64,000 bases of DNA from Flavobacterium aquidurense. GTDB taxonomy: Bacteria > Bacteroidota > Bacteroidia > Flavobacteriales > Flavobacteriaceae. The stretch lies in NCBI RefSeq assembly GCF_001404985.1, contig NZ_JRLF01000004.1, positions 62,001 to 126,000 of the forward strand. Direction: 5' to 3'. The position numbers and the translations under genes were made by a program. Position 1 is the first letter of the stretch. The number at the start of each line of letters is the position of its first letter. The notes below the pieces were generated by a model. It saw only the letters and a list, made by a program, of their open reading frames with translations, searched no databases and was not told where the DNA came from. Of this stretch, positions 7,770 through 16,015 are shown in pieces.

Positions 7770-8287
7770 TCCGTCATACGGAAACAATTTGCGAAAAAGG
7801 AATTTGCTACGGACAATCTGATGTAGGTTTAGCAGAACCTTTTGAACACATTTTCGACGATATTGTTTCGCAATTACCACAAGATGCAATTATCTTTTCG
7901 AGTCCGTTGAAGCGTTGTGTAATTTTAGCCGAATATATTCACAAGCACACTAAAGCCTTGTCATTACAAAAAGATGAGCTCTTGATGGAAATGAATTTTG
8001 GCGATTGGGAAATGAAAAACTGGAACGACATTAATCGGGAACAACTCAATCCGTGGATGGAAGATTTTGTAAATATCAATGCCTCAAATGGTGAATCATT
8101 TATCGAATTACATAAAAGAGTTGGTGATTTTTTATCTCAACTTTCAAAAGAAACAGCAACATCAACAATTATAGTTGCACATGCGGGAGTTATTCGAAGT
8201 ATCTTATGCCATCATACTTTATTACCCTTAAAAGATGCTTTTAACAATAAAGTAGATTTCGGTCAGGTAATAAAAATAGTACTTTAA
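7754..8287 (+). CDS. cobC: alpha-ribazole phosphatase
   Basis: A 177-residue histidine-phosphatase superfamily protein. The phosphohistidine motif LVRHTET is at residues 5-11 (His8), and the second catalytic His is in IIVAHAGVIRSI near residue 143. In the cob operon it would remove the 5'-phosphate from alpha-ribazole phosphate or from cobalamin phosphate. The ATG at 7754 lies inside the end of cobS (16-base overlap), so it is the coupled last gene of the operon. Other phosphoglycerate-mutase-like activities are possible in principle, but the context is strong. Confidence 0.9.
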   Translation: MEIYLVRHTETICEKGICYGQSDVGLAEPFEHIFDDIVSQLPQDAIIFSSPLKRCVILAEYIHKHTKALSLQKDELLMEMNFGDWEMKNWNDINREQLNPWMEDFVNINASNGESFIELHKRVGDFLSQLSKETATSTIIVAHAGVIRSILCHHTLLPLKDAFNNKVDFGQVIKIVL

Positions 8288-8328
8288 ATGCCTTTTTGAT
8301 TAGAATTTACTTTTAAAAGTCCAATAAA

Positions 8329-8361
8329 TTTGAAAAATCGATAATTTTACCTTTATCTTTG
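8329..8361 (+). promoter_or_regulatory. promoter of the btuB riboswitch transcript
   Basis: TTG at 8330-8332 and TATCTTTG at 8354-8361 are separated by 21 bases, matching the flavobacterial TTG-N17-23-TAnnTTTG promoter. Transcription would begin just before the cobalamin riboswitch, giving a leader of about 220 bases. Confidence 0.7.
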
Positions 8362-8369
8362 CACAAAAT

Positions 8370-8556
8370 TAAGGTTGTGTTTAAATCAACACATTAAAAG
8401 GGAATCAAGTAATATAAAGCTTGAGCTGTACCCGCAACTGTATGCTAAGTTCTGAAAAAGAATGTTTGTTATTAACTACAAAACCACTGATCGCCCCCGC
8501 GAATGGGAAGGTAAATAACAAAACGCAAGCCAGGAGACCTGCCTTTATAACAAATA
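8370..8556 (+). promoter_or_regulatory. cobalamin (adenosylcobalamin) riboswitch
   Basis: The leader of btuB contains the conserved cobalamin-riboswitch core in the right order. AAAAGGGAA lies near 8396-8404, GAGCTGTACCCGCAACTGTA near 8423-8442, CCACTG near 8484 and GGGAAGG near 8505. The B12 box AGCCAGGAGACCTGCC is at 8528-8543. The B12 box ends 44 bases before the btuB ATG and no T-tract terminator follows. Control at the ribosome-binding site is therefore more likely than transcription termination. High cobalamin should reduce expression of btuB and the downstream lipoprotein. The ends of the aptamer are approximate. Confidence 0.94.
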
Positions 8557-8587
8557 TCGAGCTCTCGGGAAAAAGAGTGTAGAAATT

Positions 8588-10441
8588 ATGACTTTAAAAA
8601 GACTTTCAGCTTTTTGTTTATTGCTGTTGTGCCAGATTATATCGGCGCAGAAAGACTCTATTACCAGTCTCAAAGAAGTTATCGTTTCTGATGCTAATCT
8701 TAAAAAATACTCCAATTCACAATCAGTTTTAAAACTCAATGATTCTGTTATTGCTAAAAATGAAGCATTACTTACGGATTTACTAAATTTCAATTCAACT
8801 ATTTATTTTAAGGAATATGGTCGCGGAATGCTTTCTACAGTTGCTTTTAGAGGAACTACGGCATCACAAACGGCAGTAATCTGGAACGGAATAAATATCA
8901 ATTCTCAAATGAACGGAAGTACAGATTTTAATACTATTTCAGGTTCTGATTATAATTCTGTAAGTGTAAAAGCCGGAGGAGGAAGCGTTATTTATGGCAG
9001 TGGCGCTGTTGGAGGAACTGTTCATTTAAATAATGACTTAGCTTTTTATAAAAGATTTGAAAATAATCTAAAGCTCGATTATGGAAGTTTTAATACCATT
9101 GGAATCAATTATAAAACGAATATTTCGAACGAAAAATGGAGTGCTCAAATTGGATTTTCTAAAAACAGTTCTACAAACGATTATAAATATCTAAATAGAT
9201 ATACCTGGAAAGGCGAACAGCGCTGGAACCAAAATGGTCAATATGATATTATTACAGTGAATGCCAATGTAGGATATAAATTCGACTCAAAGAATATTTT
9301 GAAATTATATACTCAAACGTCAAATACAGATCGAAATACTTCATTGATCACAGAAACAGAAAGAAAAAGCAAATATATAAATGGTTTTAACAGAAATTTA
9401 CTGGAATATGATGGCGATTTCGGGAAATTCAGAACCAATTTCAAGGCAGCTTATATATTCGAAAATTTTCAATATTATGCTGACAATTCCAAAAACCAAT
9501 ATACTTACGGAAAAACCGAAAGCTTAATCACGAAAGCTGATTTAGGTTATACTCTTTTTAAATCAACTCAAATTAACGGTATTATAGATTACAACAGGAC
9601 AAAAGGTTATGGAAGTGGTTTTGGCGATCATACCAGAGAAATTAGCTCAGCTGCATTATTGATAAAACAAGATTTTTCAGCCGACTGGAAAAATGAATTC
9701 GGAATCAGAAAAGAGTTTACTGATAATTATAAATCACCAATTTTATTCTCACTAGGATCATCTTATCAGCTCAATAAATTATACAATTTAAAATTGAATC
9801 TGTCTAGAAATTTCAGAATTCCAACCTTTAATGATTTGTATTGGGAAGAAGGCGGAAATCCAAATCTAAAACCTGAAAGTTCTTATCAGGCAGAAATTGG
9901 AAACGTTTTTACATTCAAAAATATGTCGTTGACACAAACCTTTTATTACATGAAAATAAAAGATTTACTGCAATGGGTTCCCGGAAAAAACGGAATTTGG
10001 TCTCCTCAAAATACTGATAAGGTAAATAGTTACGGAGCCGAGACTTTATTAAGCTGGAAAAAGCATTTTAGTAAAAATTATTTTAGTGCCAATGCCTCAT
10101 ACGCTTACACGATTTCTGAAGATGAAGCAACTGGAAAACAGTTATTTTTCGTTCCGTTTCATAAAGTAAATGGCGCAATATCTTATTCCAGAAACAAAAT
10201 TTCAGCATATTACCAATTTTTATATAATGGTTTTGTTTACACACAATCTGATAATGACCCTAAACAAATCGTAAAGGATTATACGGTATCAAATCTTGGA
10301 GTTGATTATGATTTTAATTTTTTAGAATCTTTTAAATTAGGCTTTCAGGTTTTGAACCTTTTTAATGAGAATTACGAAAGTCTCGAAAACAGACCTTTGC
10401 CAGGCAGAAATTTTAATATATACATTAACCTTAAATTTTAA
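8588..10441 (+). CDS. btuB: TonB-dependent cobalamin receptor, BtuB-like
   Basis: A 617-residue outer-membrane receptor. Residues 1-21 are a signal peptide ending ISAQ. KEVIVSD just after it is a TonB-box-like stretch, the plug domain runs to about residue 145 (VAFRGTTASQTAVIWNG, GSGAVGGTVHL), and the rest is a 22-strand barrel ending in the aromatic NIYINLKF. The length equals that of BtuB (about 614) and it lacks the carboxypeptidase-like N-domain of SusC-type receptors. Placement directly behind a cobalamin riboswitch identifies the ligand as a corrinoid. The following lipoprotein gene starts 4 bases after its stop. Confidence 0.92.
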   Translation: MTLKRLSAFCLLLLCQIISAQKDSITSLKEVIVSDANLKKYSNSQSVLKLNDSVIAKNEALLTDLLNFNSTIYFKEYGRGMLSTVAFRGTTASQTAVIWNGININSQMNGSTDFNTISGSDYNSVSVKAGGGSVIYGSGAVGGTVHLNNDLAFYKRFENNLKLDYGSFNTIGINYKTNISNEKWSAQIGFSKNSSTNDYKYLNRYTWKGEQRWNQNGQYDIITVNANVGYKFDSKNILKLYTQTSNTDRNTSLITETERKSKYINGFNRNLLEYDGDFGKFRTNFKAAYIFENFQYYADNSKNQYTYGKTESLITKADLGYTLFKSTQINGIIDYNRTKGYGSGFGDHTREISSAALLIKQDFSADWKNEFGIRKEFTDNYKSPILFSLGSSYQLNKLYNLKLNLSRNFRIPTFNDLYWEEGGNPNLKPESSYQAEIGNVFTFKNMSLTQTFYYMKIKDLLQWVPGKNGIWSPQNTDKVNSYGAETLLSWKKHFSKNYFSANASYAYTISEDEATGKQLFFVPFHKVNGAISYSRNKISAYYQFLYNGFVYTQSDNDPKQIVKDYTVSNLGVDYDFNFLESFKLGFQVLNLFNENYESLENRPLPGRNFNIYINLKF

Positions 10442-10445
10442 TATA

Positions 10446-11495
10446 ATGAAGCTAACTAGATTTTTATTAATAGCACTAAGCGTATCGCTTTTTGTTTCTT
10501 GTTCTAACGACGACTCAAATGATGCCCCAAAAGGAGTTTATGATAATGGTTTTTTTATTTTAAATGAAGGGTCCAGTAAAGGTGGTTCCGTTTCTTTTTC
10601 AAGTGACGATTTTTCTACCGTTGTTCCTAACGTTTATGAAGCTGCTAATGGTGCAGATTTTGCGGGTGTTTATCTTCAAAATATCTTTTTTAATGGAGAC
10701 AACGCTTACATAATTGCGGGAGGATCTGACGTAATTAATGTAGTAAACAGATATACTTTTAAATTAGTTTCGAAAATTGAAACCGGTCTTATTACTCCAA
10801 GATATGGTGTAGTGAAAGACGGAAAGGCTTATGTTACAAATGCAAATACATATTCGTACATTAATCCTGCAACAGGAGATACTGATGATTTTATTGCAGT
10901 AATTGATTTAGCCACAAATAAAGTTGAATCTAAAATTGACCTGAATTCAACTGCAAACAGAATTATTTTAGAAAACAATAAATTATACATCACTGATTCT
11001 TCAAATGATAAAGTATTAGTAGTTAATCCAGCAACAAAAACTTTAGAAGCTCCAATAACTATTGGGTATAGTGGAGACAGCATGGAGGTAAAAGATGGCG
11101 TTTTATATGTTTTAAAAAGTCCATACCAAAATAGAGGTGAACTTGTAAAAATAAAATTATCAGATAAAACTATTTCTAAAATTGCTTTCCCTGAATCATT
11201 AGACGGATCTGGAAATTTAGATATTTATGGCGATAAAATTTATTACACTGTAAATAAATCTGTTTATGCTATGAATACATCGGCAACAACCCCTTCAACT
11301 ACTCCATTATTTACTGCGAGTCTTTCTACAGATGGTTACATATATGGTTTCACAGTAAAAAATGACAAATTTTATATTGGCGATGGTGGTGACTTCAAAT
11401 CAAGCAGTAAAGCTTATATCTATGATTTAAATGGAACTTTTATAAAAGATTTAGCTGTAGGTATTGCACCAAATGGTTTCTACTTTAATGAATAA
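10446..11495 (+). CDS. surface beta-propeller lipoprotein, DUF5074/BtuG-like
   Basis: A 349-residue lipoprotein. The signal MKLTRFLLIALSVSLFVSC gives acylated Cys20 here, followed by SNDDSND, acidic residues like the Bacteroidota surface-export signal. The body consists of repeated YncE-like propeller strands (KAYVTNANT, NKLYITDSSNDKVLVVNP, GVLYVLKS, KFYIGDGG). I chose the ATG at 10446 because it begins the signal peptide; upstream codons overlap btuB. In Bacteroides, BtuG is a surface propeller that captures B12 and sits on BtuB. This gene, 4 bases behind btuB and under the same riboswitch, is the obvious counterpart. The assignment rests on architecture and position, not on a search. Confidence 0.78.
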   Translation: MKLTRFLLIALSVSLFVSCSNDDSNDAPKGVYDNGFFILNEGSSKGGSVSFSSDDFSTVVPNVYEAANGADFAGVYLQNIFFNGDNAYIIAGGSDVINVVNRYTFKLVSKIETGLITPRYGVVKDGKAYVTNANTYSYINPATGDTDDFIAVIDLATNKVESKIDLNSTANRIILENNKLYITDSSNDKVLVVNPATKTLEAPITIGYSGDSMEVKDGVLYVLKSPYQNRGELVKIKLSDKTISKIAFPESLDGSGNLDIYGDKIYYTVNKSVYAMNTSATTPSTTPLFTASLSTDGYIYGFTVKNDKFYIGDGGDFKSSSKAYIYDLNGTFIKDLAVGIAPNGFYFNE

Positions 11496-11540
11496 TTTTT
11501 AGTTTAGAATAAATTGTGTTTTTGGAATAATACAATAATA

Positions 11541-11571
11541 AAAAAGGCTTTCATTTCTGAAAGCCTTTTTT
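11541..11571. terminator. bidirectional terminator
   Basis: AAAGGCTTTC and GAAAGCCTTT form a 10-bp stem around a short ATTTCT loop, with A-rich DNA on one side and a T-tract on the other. It lies between the convergent btuG-like gene and S41 peptidase gene and can end both transcripts. Confidence 0.85.
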
Positions 11572-11578
11572 ATTATTC

Positions 11579-13051
11579 TTATTTTAATGCTCTTAAGAGA
11601 CCTTCGGGAGCTTTTTCTATAAACATTTGATTTCTCATTCCGCTCATTGCTTTTACATCTGTAAAAGATTTTAAAGCTACACCTTTATCATTTTGTGCTT
11701 TTTTAGCACCTGATCCTGTAATTTGCGAAATTGCAACATTTAGCAATGGTTCTGATGAATCTCCTAAAACACCCAGATTACTAATGCGTTCTAATTGCTC
11801 ATAAGTTGGTTTTAAACCATCTGTATATTCACCAAAATCAGCTGCATTTACAATTTTTAAAACCAAAGGCTGCATCGCATATTTATGATTTGGATTTCTG
11901 TTTGATTTGCCAAAAGTTGGAGAATCATATAAGGTAACAGATCCTACATTTTTACCTACTGTCGTTTCCCCTATCTGAATTACAGAAATATAAGGAACTA
12001 AGCCGTTTATTACCAATTCACTCGCAGAAGCTGTCCCACTTGTCGTTAAGATATATATTTTGGTCAGGTTCAAACTATTAATTGCAGTTCCATCGATTTT
12101 ATCTACGAATTTATTATTTAGAGATTCAGGATCTTCACTTTCGTAATATTCATTTATTTTTGCATTCCATTTTTCTTTAGAGAAAATCTTACCAGTAAAC
12201 TGCCCGGTAATCATACTTGCCAATCGTGTTGCAGTTTGTATAGAACCTCCTCCATTATATCTTAAATCCAATACAAAATCTGTAATTCCCTGTGATTTTA
12301 ATTCAGCGAAAGCTGCATTAAGCTGTGTATCATAATTACCGTAGAAACCATTATACATTAAATAACCAATTTTGTGACTTCCTGAAGTAATCACTTTATT
12401 GATAAAAATAGGATTTTCGTCTAAAGTTGTTTTTACTAATGATACTGTTTTTCCGTTAGATTCAAAACCAGTTCCGTTATAAGAAACCATATTCAGTGTA
12501 TAACTATCAGCTGCTAAAAGTGATTGATAATTAGAAACCGTTAATTGTGTCCCATTTACTCCACTAAAAAGGTCACCACGCTTAATTTCTTTTTTTGAAG
12601 CATCAGAATTCGGAATAATATAACGCACATAACCAACCAAATCTGTAGAGCTTCCGGGTTTATAACTCAATCTAAAATCTACACCATCATTTTTACTAGT
12701 TCCCTGTAATTCCTGTTCCAGAACAGTATAATCATCAACAATCCAGCTAAAACGATCGATTGCCTGACCTTTAGGATATTTGCTGATTGGTTTATTTAAT
12801 AAATCCTGAAACAAATCTTCTTGTTTGGAATATCCTCTCAAAAAAGAATTTAATGCTTCCTGAGTGTTAAAACGATCATCTGCCAGGTTAGGTACATCAG
12901 CTTGCCATAAATAAAACTGATTTAGTCCTTTCCAGACAAAATCATTTACTTGTAAAGCCGCTGGAGACTCAACATCATCCTGATCCTCACAAGATTGCAA
13001 AGAAAAAGCAAGCAAAAATAATAACAGTACACTCTTTAATATTGTTTTCAT
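11579..13051 (-). CDS. S41-family (CtpA-like) peptidase lipoprotein
   Basis: A 490-residue lipoprotein with signal MKTILKSVLLLFLLAFSLQSC (acylated Cys21). The following EDQDD resembles a surface-export signal. A PDZ-like region covers about 120-205 (IKRGDLFSGVNG). The S41 core follows: LDLRYNGGGS (261-270), the catalytic Ser segment TSGTASASE (337-345) and Lys367 in TVGKNVGS. These are the Ser/Lys dyad of tail-specific proteases. It is monocistronic between a terminator and a divergent sigma-factor operon. Substrates are unknown; a periplasmic or surface processing role is expected. Confidence 0.87.
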   Translation of the reverse strand: MKTILKSVLLLFLLAFSLQSCEDQDDVESPAALQVNDFVWKGLNQFYLWQADVPNLADDRFNTQEALNSFLRGYSKQEDLFQDLLNKPISKYPKGQAIDRFSWIVDDYTVLEQELQGTSKNDGVDFRLSYKPGSSTDLVGYVRYIIPNSDASKKEIKRGDLFSGVNGTQLTVSNYQSLLAADSYTLNMVSYNGTGFESNGKTVSLVKTTLDENPIFINKVITSGSHKIGYLMYNGFYGNYDTQLNAAFAELKSQGITDFVLDLRYNGGGSIQTATRLASMITGQFTGKIFSKEKWNAKINEYYESEDPESLNNKFVDKIDGTAINSLNLTKIYILTTSGTASASELVINGLVPYISVIQIGETTVGKNVGSVTLYDSPTFGKSNRNPNHKYAMQPLVLKIVNAADFGEYTDGLKPTYEQLERISNLGVLGDSSEPLLNVAISQITGSGAKKAQNDKGVALKSFTDVKAMSGMRNQMFIEKAPEGLLRALK

Positions 13052-13299
13052 ATAGTAGGTATCTATGTAGTATTAACGTAAAAATAGTATCTTTAGTTTT
13101 AACTCTAATTATTTTAAAGAGTTTTTTTTTATTAAAATTTACATCTGCCGTGTAACAAAAATAATCGTGTCTCGTCTTGACTATATAAACGAACTAATAA
13201 TGGTTTGTTTATGAAATGAAAATAACTCTGAATTTTATCTGAAAAAAGATTTAAAACAAGGATTATCATTTCTAACCAAAAACCAAAAAATAACCACAG

Positions 13300-13809
13300 A
13301 TGAACCAAATTGTGTTTATAGAATTAATAAATCCTTTTAAAGACAAAGTTTTTCGTCTGGCAAAAAGATTGTTAACCAGTACCGAAGAGGCAGAAGATGC
13401 AACTCAGGAAGTAATGGTTAAATTATGGAACAAAAAAGAGAATTTAGACTCGTATAGTAGTGTTGAAGCGCTGGCAATGACAATGACCAAAAATTATTGC
13501 CTGGACCAATTAAAATCCAAAAGAGCCGGAAATCTTCAAATTGTTCATAATAATTATACAGATCGGGAACCTCAACTGGATAAAAAATTAGAGGATTCGA
13601 ATAGTCTGGAATGGGTTGAAAAAATTATAAGTCAGTTGCCCGAACAATTACAAATATTAATTCAGTTACGCGATGTTGAACAATATGAATTTGATGAAAT
13701 TGCGAAAATTGTCAACATGAATGAAACGGCTATTCGGGTAGCACTTTCTAGAGCGAGAAAAAAAATTAGAGAATCAATGCTTAATACACACCGTTATGGA
13801 ATTCAATAA
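13300..13809 (+). CDS. ECF-type RNA polymerase sigma factor
   Basis: A 169-residue sigma-70 family protein with only regions 2 and 4. Region 2 includes VFRLAKRLLTSTEEAEDATQE and VMVKLWNKK. Region 4 (about 110-160) is LPEQLQILIQLRDVEQYEF followed by the helix-turn-helix EIAKIVNMNETAIRVALSRARKKI. It is the first gene of a four-gene operon and overlaps the next gene by 14 bases, as sigma/anti-sigma pairs often do. Its promoter target is unknown; autoregulation is usual for such factors. 248 bases separate it from the divergent S41 gene, and no housekeeping TAnnTTTG box is evident there. Confidence 0.9.
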   Translation: MNQIVFIELINPFKDKVFRLAKRLLTSTEEAEDATQEVMVKLWNKKENLDSYSSVEALAMTMTKNYCLDQLKSKRAGNLQIVHNNYTDREPQLDKKLEDSNSLEWVEKIISQLPEQLQILIQLRDVEQYEFDEIAKIVNMNETAIRVALSRARKKIRESMLNTHRYGIQ

Positions 13810-14284
13810 AATAGAAGATATATTAGAAAAATACTTTCAGGGAGAAACCAGTATTGTAGAGGAAAAAGAATTAAAAGAATATTTTTCTTCACCAAATGTT
13901 GCGCAGCATTTAGAGCAATACAAACCTATGTTTGGTTATTTCTCTCAGGTAAAAGAACAAAAATCGACGCAGGAACTCGAGAATCTTGTGCAAACAGATG
14001 AAGCAATACCACTAAAAACTAAAAAACGAAATGTAGCGTGGTTATCTATTGCAGCCTCTGTTGTTGTTTTACTAGGAGTTGGAACCTACTTTTATGTGAG
14101 CGAAAAAAATGCAGCCCCAGCTGTAGCGCAATCAGAATTAGGAACCTATGATGATCCCGAAGAAGCATTTGCTGCAACGCAAAAAGCTTTGGCGTTATTA
14201 TCAAACAATGTTAATGTAGGTATCGAAAGCGTACAATACATTAAAGAATACGAACAATCAAAAAACAAAATTTTTAAACAGTAA
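13796..14284 (+). CDS. putative membrane anti-sigma factor
   Basis: A 162-residue single-pass membrane protein. The first 75 residues are cytoplasmic and include FNKIEDILEKYFQGETSIVEE, a helical segment typical of flavobacterial anti-sigma proteins. The segment VAWLSIAASVVVLLGVGTYF (about 80-99) is the membrane helix, and a short periplasmic tail follows. The start overlaps the sigma gene by 14 bases, so the two are translationally coupled. The function is inferred from position and topology; there is no zinc-binding HxxxCxxC motif. A DUF4252 protein gene follows after 16 bases. Confidence 0.72.
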   Translation: MEFNKIEDILEKYFQGETSIVEEKELKEYFSSPNVAQHLEQYKPMFGYFSQVKEQKSTQELENLVQTDEAIPLKTKKRNVAWLSIAASVVVLLGVGTYFYVSEKNAAPAVAQSELGTYDDPEEAFAATQKALALLSNNVNVGIESVQYIKEYEQSKNKIFKQ

Positions 14285-14300
14285 TTAAAATCAATCAAAA

Positions 14301-14828
14301 ATGAAAAATTTCATCATAACACTAGTTTTAGCATTCGTTAGCCACGCATTTTATGCACAGGGAGCATTTGATAAATTTGATGGTCAGGACGACGTGACCT
14401 CAGTAATTGTAAACAAAAAGATGTTCGATTTAATGAGTAAAGTAAAAGTCGATGCTTCTGATAAGGAAACACAACAATACATTAACCTGATTAAAAAATT
14501 AGATTACCTAAAAGTTTTTACCACTAAAAACCCAAAAATTGAAGCAGATATGAAAGCCTCTGCTGACAAATATGTAAAAACAGCCGGTTTAGAAGAATTA
14601 ATGCGAATTAATGATGGCGGAAGAAACGTTAGAATATCTGTTAAATCCGGAGCAACAGATTCTCAGGTAAGAGAATTACTGATGTATGTTGACGGAGCAA
14701 AAAACGATGAGACTGTTTTATTGTCATTGACAGGTAATTTTGATATTAACGAAATTTCAGTACTTACAGACAAGATGCAACTTCCTGGTGGTTCTGACCT
14801 AAAAAAAGCCTCTAAAGGTAAAAAATAA
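14301..14828 (+). CDS. DUF4252 secreted protein
   Basis: A 175-residue exported protein with signal peptide MKNFIITLVLAFVSHAFYAQ. The mature part has the DUF4252 pattern: FDKFDGQDDVTSVIVNKKMF, then two alpha/beta halves with YVKTAGLEELMRINDGGR and VRELLMYVDG. The function of the family is not known. It is the third gene of the sigma-factor operon and ends one base before the next DUF4252 gene, so the two paralogues are cotranscribed. They may be the periplasmic outputs or sensors of the ECF system. Confidence 0.82.
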   Translation: MKNFIITLVLAFVSHAFYAQGAFDKFDGQDDVTSVIVNKKMFDLMSKVKVDASDKETQQYINLIKKLDYLKVFTTKNPKIEADMKASADKYVKTAGLEELMRINDGGRNVRISVKSGATDSQVRELLMYVDGAKNDETVLLSLTGNFDINEISVLTDKMQLPGGSDLKKASKGKK

Positions 14829-14829
14829 G

Positions 14830-15369
14830 ATGAAAATCAGCATTTTTACCTCAGCCCTTTTAGTAATACTGACTTTAGTAAGTTGTAATTCTAATCCTTC
14901 ATTGCAGAAATATTTTGTTGAGAATACCGATAATAAAGATTTTATCGCGTTGGATGTTTCACCTAGTATTTTGAACGTAGAGAAAACAAAATTATCTGCA
15001 GAACAAAATGAGGCTTTAAAATCATTTGATAAGATGAATATTTTAGCTTTTAAAGCCAATACTACAAATCAGGCTCAGTTCGAAACAGAAAGAGCAAAAG
15101 TCAAAGCGATTCTAAAAGATCCAAAATACCAGCAATTAATGAGTTTTGGCTCTGGTAAAGACGGTGCATCAATAAGCTATGTAGGCACAGATGATAATAT
15201 TGAAGAATTCGTAGTTTTTGCCAATAAAAAAGAAAATGGATTTGCAGTTGTCAGGGTATTAGGAAAAAATATGAACCCAAACAATATTATGACTTTAATG
15301 TCCGTTTTAAAAGAATCAAAAATCGATATGGAACAATTGAAGCCTCTGCAACAATTGATTAAGCAATAA
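14830..15369 (+). CDS. DUF4252 lipoprotein
   Basis: A 179-residue lipoprotein and distant paralogue of the preceding gene. The lipobox TLVSC gives acylated Cys19. DUF4252-like segments include ALKSFDKMNILAFKAN, GKDGASISYVG and ENGFAVVRVLGKNMNP. It is probably attached to the periplasmic or outer membrane leaflet, whereas its neighbour is soluble. It starts one base after the previous stop and is the last gene of the operon, followed by a strong terminator. Its biochemical role is unknown. Confidence 0.8.
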   Translation: MKISIFTSALLVILTLVSCNSNPSLQKYFVENTDNKDFIALDVSPSILNVEKTKLSAEQNEALKSFDKMNILAFKANTTNQAQFETERAKVKAILKDPKYQQLMSFGSGKDGASISYVGTDDNIEEFVVFANKKENGFAVVRVLGKNMNPNNIMTLMSVLKESKIDMEQLKPLQQLIKQ

Positions 15370-15396
15370 CAACTATCTTACTTTATTTTTTCAAAC

Positions 15397-15426
15397 AAAA
15401 AGCTCCTTGATTATGGAGCTTTTTTA
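15397..15426 (+). terminator. rho-independent terminator of the sigma operon
   Basis: AAAAGCTCC and GGAGCTTTT pair around a TTGATTAT loop, and the right arm runs into a T-tract. It directly follows the DUF4252 lipoprotein. Confidence 0.85.
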
Positions 15427-15495
15427 TTTAACAATTTAGAAGAATATACTGAATAACATTTATTGCAATTTATTAGAATCAGAACCTAATTTATT

Positions 15496-15503
15496 TATAT
15501 TTG
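15496..15503 (+). promoter_or_regulatory. candidate -7 box (TATATTTG)
   Basis: TATATTTG matches the Bacteroidota -7 consensus 33 bases upstream of the YiaA/B-like gene. No TTG is found at the normal -33 spacing. Confidence 0.45.
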
Positions 15504-15536
15504 TGATTAACCAAAACATGAATTAAATAAATTAAT

Positions 15537-15932
15537 ATGGTACAAAAAACATCGAATGCCTTTATAGCGGCATCTTGGGTAGCTCTTGGAGCTGGAACAG
15601 TTGGATTTATTGTTGGTCTTGCAAGAGCCGAAATGTTACTAAACGAAAAAGGATATTATTTCACCGTTTTAATGTTTGGTCTTTTTGCTGTTGTTTCCTT
15701 ACAAAAAAGTGTGAGAGACAGACTTGAAAAACTTCCGGTTACTGATATTTATTACGGAATTTGCTGGTTCGGAACACTGTTATCTATTGTATTATTAGTT
15801 GTTGGTCTTTGGAACGCTACAATTTTACCAAGCGAAAAAGGTTTTTATGCATTTGCTTTTTTATTGGCTTTGTTTGGTGCAATTTCAGTACAAAAAAATA
15901 CCAGAGATAATATGTCAATCTCTAATGAATAA
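15537..15932 (+). CDS. YiaA/YiaB two-helix-domain inner membrane protein
   Basis: A 131-residue membrane protein made of two similar halves. Each half has two hydrophobic helices joined by a short loop and ending in a polar turn: VSLQKSVRDR in the first half and ISVQKNTRDN in the second. This internal duplication is the YiaA/YiaB domain arrangement. N-terminal AASWVALGAGTVGFIVGL begins the first helix. The function of the family is unknown. It stands alone between two terminators. Confidence 0.82.
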   Translation: MVQKTSNAFIAASWVALGAGTVGFIVGLARAEMLLNEKGYYFTVLMFGLFAVVSLQKSVRDRLEKLPVTDIYYGICWFGTLLSIVLLVVGLWNATILPSEKGFYAFAFLLALFGAISVQKNTRDNMSISNE

Positions 15933-15967
15933 TTTTTATTAAATAAACCAACTTCCAGTATTAAAAT

Positions 15968-15999
15968 AAAAAGCTCCAATTTTCATTGGAGCTTTTTTT
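15968..15999. terminator. bidirectional terminator between yiaA/B-like gene and carB
   Basis: AAAAAGCTCCAA and TTGGAGCTTTTT form a 12-bp stem with loop TTTTCA and flanking A and T tracts. It can end both the plus-strand YiaA/B-like transcript and the minus-strand carB transcript. Confidence 0.87.
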
Positions 16000-16015
16000 A
16001 TATCAGAATTTGAGA

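Noticed and set aside
13796..13809. A frameshift joining the sigma factor and the next gene
   Set aside because: Both proteins are complete with normal ends, and short overlaps are usual for sigma/anti-sigma pairs.
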